This document shows, one piece after another, positions 6,905-12,150 of a stretch of DNA of 12,150 bases (position 1 is its first letter; each line of letters starts with the position of its first letter). This DNA is from an uncultured Lachnospiraceae bacterium (lineage in GTDB: Bacteria > Bacillota > Clostridia > Lachnospirales > Lachnospiraceae), in assembly GCA_958446555.1 (NCBI GenBank), contig CAUCWU010000035.1, positions 1-12,150 of the forward strand, in the 5' to 3' direction. The translations under genes were made by a program, and so were the position numbers. Below the pieces are notes generated by a model. That model was not told the origin of the DNA, did no database searches, and saw nothing but the letters and a program-made list of their open reading frames with translations.

Positions 6905-7621
6905 ATGCCAACACCACATAATAATGCACAAAAAGGTCAGATTGCTAAGACCGTTTTAATGCCGGGCGATCCGCTTCGCGCAAAATTTATTGCTGAGACT
7001 TTCTTACAGGATGCTGTTCTTGTAAATGAAGTACGCGGTATGCTTGCCTACACTGGAACCTACAATGGAAAGCCAATTACTGTTATGGGCAGCGGAATGG
7101 GTATGCCAAGTATCGGTATCTACTCCTATGAGCTGTTTAAGGAGTACGACGTTGACCGCATCATCCGTATCGGAAGTGCTGGAAGCTACAGCAAGGATGC
7201 AAAGCTTTATGATGTTGTTCTTGCAACCTCTGCTGTCAGTGAATCCACTTATGCAAAGGTTCAATCTGGCTATGATAAGGATGAGACCTATCCGTCTGAG
7301 GCATTAAATGCTTCATTAAAGGAGACTGCAAAGCGCCTTGGCATCAATATGATCGAAGGTGCAATCCACTCTAGCGATGTTTTCTATCGTCAGCCATCTA
7401 GCGAAAAGCCAACCTACTGGGAGAAACTTCGCGATGAGCGCGGATGTCTGGCTGTTGAGATGGAGAGCTTTGCACTGTTTGCAAATGCTGCTGTACTCGG
7501 CAAGGAAGCTGCTTGTCTTCTGACTATCTCTGATAGCTTTGTAAGCCCAGAGATCACCACTGCTGAGGAGAGACAGACCTGCTTCACCAATATGATGAAG
7601 ATTGCTTTGGAAAACTTATAA
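6905..7621 (+). CDS. deoD: Purine nucleoside phosphorylase, DeoD (hexameric) type
   Basis: Cytosolic purine salvage enzyme that splits purine (deoxy)ribonucleosides with phosphate into free base and (deoxy)ribose-1-phosphate. The 238 residues match the bacterial DeoD family length. Counterparts of the E. coli active-site residues are all present: His5 (HNN, donated across the dimer), GDPLR with Arg25, Arg44 in NEVRGMLAYTG, GSGMGMPS phosphate loop, Arg88 in IIRIGSAGS, the AVEMES pair Glu185/Glu187, Asp210 in TISDS, and Arg223. The start is supported by AGGAGG 7 nt upstream. It appears to be a single-gene unit with its own promoter, an operator-like dyad and a terminator. The divergent neighbour is a small protein of unknown function, not another nucleoside gene. 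Confidence 0.97.
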   Translation: MPTPHNNAQKGQIAKTVLMPGDPLRAKFIAETFLQDAVLVNEVRGMLAYTGTYNGKPITVMGSGMGMPSIGIYSYELFKEYDVDRIIRIGSAGSYSKDAKLYDVVLATSAVSESTYAKVQSGYDKDETYPSEALNASLKETAKRLGINMIEGAIHSSDVFYRQPSSEKPTYWEKLRDERGCLAVEMESFALFANAAVLGKEAACLLTISDSFVSPEITTAEERQTCFTNMMKIALENL

Positions 7622-7640
7622 TATGCCTAATACTAAAACA

Positions 7641-7675
7641 AGGGTCAGATGCCAACGCATCTGACCCTATTTTTC
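7641..7675. terminator. Bidirectional intrinsic terminator between deoD and mgtE
   Basis: A perfect 12-bp stem (agggtcagatgc, 7641-7652, with gcatctgaccct, 7657-7668) and a 4-nt loop CAAC is followed by ATTTTT on the plus strand and TGTTTTAG on the minus strand. It ends both convergent genes; the mgtE stop codon is only 6 bp from the stem. Confidence 0.93.
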
Positions 7676-9072
7676 TACCCTGCAATATGAAACATATCAA
7701 TCAAAATAATCAGTGATAATCCATAATACGTAATAACAGCTACCAAATCATTTACCGTTGTGATCAGCGGACCCGATGCAACTGCCGGGTCAACATGAAT
7801 TTTGTGGAAAAACATTGGAATTACGGTTCCAATAATACTTGAAATCACCATTGCGACAACCAATGCACCACCGACACAAGTCGAAATTAAGAACGCATGT
7901 AGCCAATCATATCCCTTAAAAAAGTGAATGTATACACCCAAGAATGCAAGTGTCATTGCACACAGTACGAGTCCATTGCACAGACCAATTCTTGCTTCCT
8001 TAAACACCAGACCAAGCTTTTGCTTCGCCTTTAAGTTTTCATCCATCAAAACACGGATGGTAACAGCAAGTGACTGGGTTCCGACATTACCAGCCATATC
8101 GAGTACCATTGACTGGAAACAGATGACAACTGGAAGCACGGCTACAACTGACTCAAACATACCAACTACTGATGAGACAAGCATGCCCAAAAACAACAGT
8201 GCAATCAACCAAGGAAGTCGTTTTTTCATACTCTGAACAGTTGTCTCGTTCAAATCCTCCTCAGCCGTCAAACCACCGAGCTTTGCATAATCATCGCCCA
8301 TTGCATCATCGACCATCTCTACTACATCCGATGACGTAATGATACCGGCAAGCTTTCCTTCCTGTGTCAAAACTGGAAGTGAATCCTCTGCATATTCCTT
8401 GATACGGTCAACGCAATCGTCGGTCTTTTCATGGTCAAGCAAATATGGATAGGAACGACTGATAATACTTTCAAGCGTATCCTTATCTCTTGCGACGATC
8501 AAATCCTTTAAATCAATCGCACCATAATATTTGTCCTGATCATCCACAACATAGATTGTGGAAATATTGTCATTTTCTCCTGCCTGCTTGACAAGCTCTC
8601 TCATCGCTTGGCGAATCGTCAAATCGTTGTGAATGCAGACATAGTTCGTGGTCATGTTGCTTCCGATTTCATCGTCGTCATACGACCACAGAAGCTTGAC
8701 ATCCTCAGATGTCTCATGATCCAGACGCTTGACAATCTCAGCTTTTCTCGATTCGTCCATGTCCTCGAGTACATCAACTGCATCATCTGAGTCCATGTGG
8801 GAAACGACATTTGCTGCTCTCTCGACTGAGAGTTCTTCCATATATGGGCCTGCATCATCGAGATAAGCAAATACCTCAGCGACACGATCTACCCCCAAAA
8901 TTTTATACAGCCGCTGTCTTTCCTGCGGTGTCAGTCTTTCCAGAATTTCAGCAATATCATTGTCATGATAATCTGACAGGCGATCCTCTAGCTCTTTTTC
9001 ACTTAATGAACTGGAAATGAGTGCTTCGAGTTCTTCAAGATGCTGACTCTTGCTGTCATTTAATGTTTTCAT
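7675..9072 (-). CDS. mgtE: Magnesium transporter MgtE
   Basis: Inner-membrane Mg2+ channel/transporter gated by its own cytosolic domain. The 465-residue layout fits the family: an acidic N-domain of helical repeats (about 1-135, with ERLTPQERQRLYKILG), two CBS domains (about 136-195 and 200-258, with STIYVVDDQDKYYGAI and SLPVLTQEGKLAGIITSSDV), a connecting helix, then five membrane helices from about residue 284. Family signatures are LDMAGNVGTQSLAVTIR (about 324-340) and DPAVASGPLITTVNDLVAV. Asp442 of the latter corresponds to the pore Asp of Thermus MgtE. Acidic clusters such as DMDSDD-like and DDDE stretches in the N-domain fit Mg2+ sensing. The start ATG has AGGAGG 9 nt upstream. No convincing promoter is seen in the 87 nt directly before it. 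Transcription more likely comes from the promoter at 9387-9415, through a leader containing a hairpin and a small ORF. Confidence 0.97.
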   Translation of the reverse strand: MKTLNDSKSQHLEELEALISSSLSEKELEDRLSDYHDNDIAEILERLTPQERQRLYKILGVDRVAEVFAYLDDAGPYMEELSVERAANVVSHMDSDDAVDVLEDMDESRKAEIVKRLDHETSEDVKLLWSYDDDEIGSNMTTNYVCIHNDLTIRQAMRELVKQAGENDNISTIYVVDDQDKYYGAIDLKDLIVARDKDTLESIISRSYPYLLDHEKTDDCVDRIKEYAEDSLPVLTQEGKLAGIITSSDVVEMVDDAMGDDYAKLGGLTAEEDLNETTVQSMKKRLPWLIALLFLGMLVSSVVGMFESVVAVLPVVICFQSMVLDMAGNVGTQSLAVTIRVLMDENLKAKQKLGLVFKEARIGLCNGLVLCAMTLAFLGVYIHFFKGYDWLHAFLISTCVGGALVVAMVISSIIGTVIPMFFHKIHVDPAVASGPLITTVNDLVAVITYYGLSLIILIDMFHIAG

Positions 9073-9159
9073 TTGTTTTTGCCTCCTTACTTATCCGAAA
9101 CTTTCCATTGTGATAAAAAGGACTGATATTCTGCGATGCAAAAAGGCAATTTCTATTTG

Positions 9160-9273
9160 TCAGCCGATATAGAAGGCTTCGTCTTCGGACTGTTTCATAC
9201 CGCGACAATACACGCTATTTTGCCCGATCACATCACAGTTACTACTTCGCCCTATACTATCGCAACCATCCAT
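9160..9273 (-). CDS. Candidate 37-residue small ORF (Cys-containing) in the mgtE leader
   Basis: Reading ATG at 9273 to TGA at 9160 gives a 37-residue peptide that begins MDGCDSIGRSSNCDVIGQNS and ends SEDEAFYIG. It has three Cys (4, 13, 23), and the first part is a duplicated motif: CDSIGRSSN followed by CDVIGQNSVY and a third Cys. The ribosome binding site is unusually strong: GGAGGTGA, about 6 nt before the ATG. A consensus promoter lies 115-140 nt upstream and mgtE starts 87 nt downstream. I do not recognise the peptide. It could be a regulatory leader peptide for mgtE, a free small protein, or chance coding in a structured leader. The strong RBS and the internal repeat favour real translation. 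Confidence 0.5.
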   Translation of the reverse strand: MDGCDSIGRSSNCDVIGQNSVYCRGMKQSEDEAFYIG

Positions 9274-9318
9274 AAAACGTCACCTCCATTATTTTCAAAC
9301 TTTCTCTAATATTTTTGC

Positions 9319-9377
9319 GGGTTTCAAGGTCCCAAGCCGCTTTATGCAAGCATGATCGGCTTGGGACTTTTCAACCC
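9319..9377 (-). promoter_or_regulatory. Long 5'-terminal hairpin in the leader upstream of the small ORF and mgtE
   Basis: In the transcript an 11-bp perfect stem (plus strand gtcccaagccg 9329-9339 with cggcttgggac 9357-9367) is extended outward through a small internal loop to a further 5-bp GGGUU/AACCC helix. The internal loop places 5'-GA opposite 5'-GA, a tandem G.A arrangement. The apical region is 17 nt. The structure begins 2-3 nt after the predicted start site and is not followed by a U-tract on the minus strand, so it looks like a leader element rather than a terminator. It does not resemble the M-box. Confidence 0.5.
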
Positions 9378-9386
9378 TGGTATCAT

Positions 9387-9415
9387 ATTATAATCTCCCA
9401 ATTTTGATTTTTCAA
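9387..9415 (-). promoter_or_regulatory. Consensus sigma-A promoter upstream of the small ORF and mgtE
   Basis: Minus strand: -35 TTGAAA (9410-9415), exactly 17-nt spacer, perfect -10 TATAAT (9387-9392). The start would be near 9380, giving a leader of about 107 nt to the small ORF and about 308 nt to mgtE. It lies in the gap after the MATE gene, showing that mgtE is a separate transcription unit. Confidence 0.75.
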
Positions 9416-9486
9416 CCCTTCATAGGTAAAATTTGTGTAAGAATCCTTACTCAGTAAAATGTTTACCGAATATATACGATTGTAAT

Positions 9487-10851
9487 TTAAATTGTACCAT
9501 TTATCTCCCGATGAACCTTCCTTCTCACGAAGATAAAGCAAATCACCTGCATAACGATCGTTAGTCCCCATGATGCCGGATAGGAGATAAAGAGGACATC
9601 AAGCGCGCGATTTTGTGGAAAGATCACATAAATCCAGAAAATTCTGGTTCCGACGGTTCCGATAATTGAGAGGATCATTGGAACAGTTGAACATCCCATT
9701 CCACGAAGTGCACCTGGGAATAAATCCATAATACCACACATAAAATACGTCAATGTTGTATAAGAAAGAATCTCCATTCCACTCTGAATTACATCTGGCT
9801 CTTTATTGTAGATTCCTAGAATCTGAGGACCAAAGACGTAGAAGATACCGCCCATAACCGATGCGATGATCACTGACAAAATACCACAGTCAAGCAATAC
9901 TCTGTCCATACGCTTTGTCTTTCCAACACCGTAGTTTTGGCTGGTGAAGCTCATGCATGCCTGTGTAACAGAATTGATGCCTGCATACAGGAATCCAAGC
10001 AAATTATTGGCTGCTGTGTAGCCGGCCATCGCAATTGATCCAAATGAGTTAACTGAGGACTGCAATAGTACATTGGAAAAATTGATAACCGTACTCTGGA
10101 TTCCTGCTGGCACACCCACCTGAAAAATCTGTTTTAAATAAGTAGGGTTGATTGCAAGCTTTGAAAAATGAAGCTGATAATCGGCATCGGTTTTGCACAG
10201 ACAGCGAAGTACCAGTAGGCAAGAAATCAGCTGTGAAATTACAGTTGCAATCGCAACACCCTCCACATCAAGATGGAACACAATTACAAGAATCAAATTT
10301 AAAATTGCATTGGTTATACCTGATATCACCAAGAAAATGAGCGGTCTTTTCGTATCTCCAACGGCTCGAAGCACAGCTGCTCCATAATTGTATAGCATAA
10401 AAAATGGTGCGCCAATAAAATAGATCTTTAAATATAACGCTGCCATATCAATGACCTCATCCGGCGTATGCATCAGTTCAAGTGCAAATCTTGAAAACAG
10501 AAGACCAATCACTGTCATAAGGACACCGCTGATTGCCGCAAATAAAATGGATGTATGGACAGCCTCCGACATTTCTTTTAGCTTGCCTGCCGCAAAAAAT
10601 CTCGCAGCAAGTACATTGGTTCCAAGTGAAATACCAACGAAAAGATTGGTAAACATATTTACTAACGCGCTGGTCGAGCCAACTGCTGCTAGTGGCTGAC
10701 TTCCGCTAAAACGTCCAACTACAATAATGTCAACTGCATTAAACATTAACTGCAAAATACTAGACAACATAAGAGGCAACGAAAATGCAATCAGCTTATC
10801 CATAATCGTGCCATTTGTCATATCAATTTCATATTTTCTGTTGTTCTTCAT
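9487..10851 (-). CDS. MATE family efflux transporter
   Basis: Inner-membrane antiporter that exports drugs or metabolites using a Na+ or H+ gradient; the substrate cannot be told. From ATG 10851 the protein is 454 residues with about 12 membrane segments, the family norm. Recognisable MATE features are the N-terminal LIAFSLPLMLSSILQLMFNA helix, VDIIVVGRFSG, the GTNVLAARFFAAGK loop, LRAVGDTKRPLIF (about 161-173) and, in the second half, SFTSQNYGVGKTKR (about 301-314). The frame also extends to a TTG at 10881. I prefer the ATG because it has AGAAAGAAG upstream and begins MKNNRKYEIDMTNG, like relatives. The gene follows the FAH-family gene after an 86-nt gap with a hairpin and no clear promoter, so it may be co-transcribed with it. 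No strong terminator is seen after its stop. Confidence 0.93.
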   Translation of the reverse strand: MKNNRKYEIDMTNGTIMDKLIAFSLPLMLSSILQLMFNAVDIIVVGRFSGSQPLAAVGSTSALVNMFTNLFVGISLGTNVLAARFFAAGKLKEMSEAVHTSILFAAISGVLMTVIGLLFSRFALELMHTPDEVIDMAALYLKIYFIGAPFFMLYNYGAAVLRAVGDTKRPLIFLVISGITNAILNLILVIVFHLDVEGVAIATVISQLISCLLVLRCLCKTDADYQLHFSKLAINPTYLKQIFQVGVPAGIQSTVINFSNVLLQSSVNSFGSIAMAGYTAANNLLGFLYAGINSVTQACMSFTSQNYGVGKTKRMDRVLLDCGILSVIIASVMGGIFYVFGPQILGIYNKEPDVIQSGMEILSYTTLTYFMCGIMDLFPGALRGMGCSTVPMILSIIGTVGTRIFWIYVIFPQNRALDVLFISYPASWGLTIVMQVICFIFVRRKVHREINGTI

Positions 10852-10896
10852 AAAACTACTTCTTTCTAACTTCTGTCTCAAAATTCTGTCAGTTTG

Positions 10897-10936
10897 ATGA
10901 TATTGGGGGCAAAAGCCCTTCTGCCCCCAACATCAT
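10897..10936. terminator. Long hairpin between the FAH-family and MATE genes
   Basis: A 15-bp stem with one G-U pair (atgatattgggggca, 10897-10911, with tgcccccaacatcat, 10922-10936) encloses a 10-nt loop. It starts 2 nt after the FAH-family stop codon. The T-run (TTTTTATT) is on the plus-strand side, while on the minus strand, where the genes lie, no U-tract follows. It may therefore be a leaky terminator or an mRNA-stabilising 3' hairpin rather than a full stop. Confidence 0.5.
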
Positions 10937-10938
10937 TT

Positions 10939-11820
10939 TTATTCTCCAATTGCGTTTTCCAACTGCCCAATTCCATCAATTTCACAGATGACGGTATCAC
11001 CTGTCTTTAAAAACTTCGGTGGGTTAAAGCCCATTCCAACTCCTGCCGGTGTGCCGGTTGCAATCACGGTTCCTGCAAGTAACGTCATTCCCTCGCTTAG
11101 CTCCTCAATCGCACCGCCGATTGTCTGAATCATAAATTTCGTATTGCTGTTTTGACGAAGCTCTCCATTTACATAGCTACGAATGCCCAGATTCGCCACA
11201 TTCTCTATTTCATCCTTTGTCACGATGCACGGACCAATCGAGGTCAGCTTATCCAGACTCTTTCCGAGATACCACTGCTTATGGCGTGTCTGCAAATTTC
11301 TCGCACTAAAATCGTTAATGATCGTATAGCCGAAAACATAGTCTTCTGCATCCTCTGCTTGAACGCCCTTTGCATCCTTTCCAAGAACGACGCCAAGCTC
11401 AGCCTCATAGTCAAGACTATCCACCAGTCCCTTATAACTAGGGATCGTCTCCTTATCTCCTGCTGCCTCGCTAACACGCTTCGAAAAATAAATTGTGTAC
11501 GGCTTATCCTTCTCGAAAGCTTCCTTTGAAAATGCGCTTGCCTCCTTTGCATGCTCAGAATAGTTAATTCCAAGGCATACCACATCCTGTCTCGGACGCA
11601 CAATCGGCGCAAGAATCTCAATCTCTTCACTCCTATATGCACGCTTCTGGCTCTTCTCGCACTTTATTTTCTCCATCTGCTCATTTGTTATATTGCAAAC
11701 AAGACCTGTCATATCCGAAAATTTCATTCCAAAGTCTTCTACTCTATATAAGGAAGGATCACCTTTAAAGCTAGCGAAAAGCTGCTCGGATCCCTCTAAT
11801 TTTCCTGTGTAAAAATGCAT
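10939..11820 (-). CDS. Fumarylacetoacetate hydrolase (FAH) family protein
   Basis: Cytosolic metal-dependent enzyme of the FAH superfamily, whose members hydrolyse, decarboxylate or isomerise small oxo-acids (acylpyruvate hydrolases, oxaloacetate decarboxylases/tautomerases, catechol meta-pathway isomerases). The 293 residues comprise a divergent N-terminal part (1-75) and a complete FAH domain. Its signatures are VCLGINYSEHAKEA (81-94, catalytic His90), the metal ligands Glu139 and Glu141 in SLDYEAELGVV, Asp170 in INDFSARNLQ, the active-site Lys187 in GKSLDKLTSIGP, and TGTPAGVGMG (256-264). The exact substrate cannot be assigned, and there are no aromatic-degradation genes nearby. The AAAGGAGG ribosome binding site is 7 nt before the ATG. 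A possible -10 TATAGT lies at 11841-11846 (minus strand) without a good -35. Confidence 0.93.
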   Translation of the reverse strand: MHFYTGKLEGSEQLFASFKGDPSLYRVEDFGMKFSDMTGLVCNITNEQMEKIKCEKSQKRAYRSEEIEILAPIVRPRQDVVCLGINYSEHAKEASAFSKEAFEKDKPYTIYFSKRVSEAAGDKETIPSYKGLVDSLDYEAELGVVLGKDAKGVQAEDAEDYVFGYTIINDFSARNLQTRHKQWYLGKSLDKLTSIGPCIVTKDEIENVANLGIRSYVNGELRQNSNTKFMIQTIGGAIEELSEGMTLLAGTVIATGTPAGVGMGFNPPKFLKTGDTVICEIDGIGQLENAIGE

Positions 11821-11891
11821 GTTGTTCCTCCTTTCTTAATACTATAATCCAGTTGTTTTCTTTTTTTCTAGCGCTACTTCTTGGTGAGACT

Positions 11892-11915
11892 GGGGTCAGG
11901 CAGTGCACTGCCCCC
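11892..11915. terminator. GC-rich hairpin after the right-edge gene, possible terminator
   Basis: ggcag (11899-11903) and ctgcc (11908-11912) pair around TGCA, and outer GGG/CCC pairs form with a 3-nt bulge. It lies 14 nt after the stop of the right-edge gene. On the minus strand no U-tract follows it, so termination is uncertain. The rest of the 11821-11928 gap shows only the FAH ribosome binding site and a weak -10. Confidence 0.35.
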
Positions 11916-11928
11916 GAAACTTTATTTT

Positions 11929-12150
11929 CTATCGGATCAACTGTCCCTCGATACCATCAAAGTCCACGACACGCACGGTTCCATCTTTCAGCGTGATTGT
12001 GACTGGTCCGTATCCTCCGCACTTTTTTGTATCGGTATAGCTTACCTTCTCGATTGGGAAAATTTCGTTCTCTGCAAAATCTTCCAGACTCTCCTTTGTG
12101 ATGACCTGAGAGATCAGCACATACGGCTGATATCCGTACTTCTTCTCTCT
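11929..12150 (-). CDS. C-terminal end of an unidentified protein, N-terminus beyond the right edge
   Basis: The minus-strand frame is open from the window edge to a stop at 11929: 73 residues, starting REKKYGYQPYVLISQVITKE. A GTG at 12120 in this frame is probably internal, because the frame is open upstream of it and no ribosome binding site precedes it. The end, with alternating hydrophobic strands (VSYTDTKKCGGYGPVTITLK, then GTVRVVDFDGIEGQLIR), looks like a small beta-rich domain, perhaps PH-like, but I cannot assign a family. It is upstream of the FAH-family gene in the same direction, 108 bp away. Confidence 0.7.
   Translation of the reverse strand, partial: REKKYGYQPYVLISQVITKESLEDFAENEIFPIEKVSYTDTKKCGGYGPVTITLKDGTVRVVDFDGIEGQLIR

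Noticed and set aside
9073..9380. M-box (ykoK) or Mn2+ (yybP-ykoY) riboswitch ahead of mgtE.
   Set aside because: The conserved cores I would expect, such as an M-box GUUAGGUGAGGCUCC-like start, are not seen. A covariance search would be needed to exclude a diverged member.
9383..9571. Minus-strand ORF of 62 residues beginning MGTNDRYAGD at the end of the MATE gene.
   Set aside because: More than 80 bases overlap the MATE C-terminus in another frame, there is no ribosome binding site, and its second half is AT-rich intergenic DNA that also contains the mgtE-leader promoter.
10852..10881. TTG start extending the MATE protein by 10 residues.
   Set aside because: The ATG at 10851 has a purine-rich site upstream and gives the usual family N-terminus; the TTG has no ribosome binding site.

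Overview
The window looks like chromosomal DNA of a low-to-mid GC Gram-positive gut bacterium, most likely a Lachnospiraceae-type member of the Clostridia. The reasons are strong AGGAGG ribosome binding sites, consensus sigma-A promoters, intrinsic terminators with U-tracts, and a very large surface protein built from Ig-like units with HTF...CxxCG knuckles and a Thr/Pro stalk. No transposase, integrase, phage gene, tRNA, rRNA or CRISPR array is visible. The genus assignment is an inference from gene style only.

Left part (1-2037): the 3'-truncated end of a polyprenyl-phosphate sugar-1-phosphate transferase (minus strand, probably the edge of an exopolysaccharide cluster) is divergent from maf, a nucleotide pyrophosphatase. 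Back-to-back promoters lie between them. maf ends at a bidirectional terminator shared with the next gene. Centre (2107-6460): one 1423-residue secreted, membrane-anchored surface protein on the minus strand has its own promoter. Its Shine-Dalgarno sits in the loop of a small hairpin that also fits the CsrA-binding consensus.

Right of centre (6544-7670): a small helical protein of unknown function is divergent from deoD (purine nucleoside phosphorylase). The intergenic region holds a perfect 10-bp inverted repeat that overlaps the deoD promoter. deoD and mgtE converge on a near-perfect terminator. mgtE (Mg2+ transporter) is preceded by a 414-bp region without a recognised gene. That region holds a consensus promoter, a 5'-terminal long hairpin, and a 37-codon Cys-containing small ORF with an excellent ribosome binding site. 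This is the most interesting unexplained element in the window.

Right end (9487-12150): a MATE-family efflux gene and a fumarylacetoacetate-hydrolase-family gene lie in the same direction and may form an operon. After them comes the C-terminal end of an unidentified protein that enters from beyond the right edge.

Most genes are housekeeping or envelope functions with intact key residues. The novelty, if any, is in the regulatory DNA and small ORFs (9160-9415, 6855-6878, 6382-6397) rather than in a multi-gene system.
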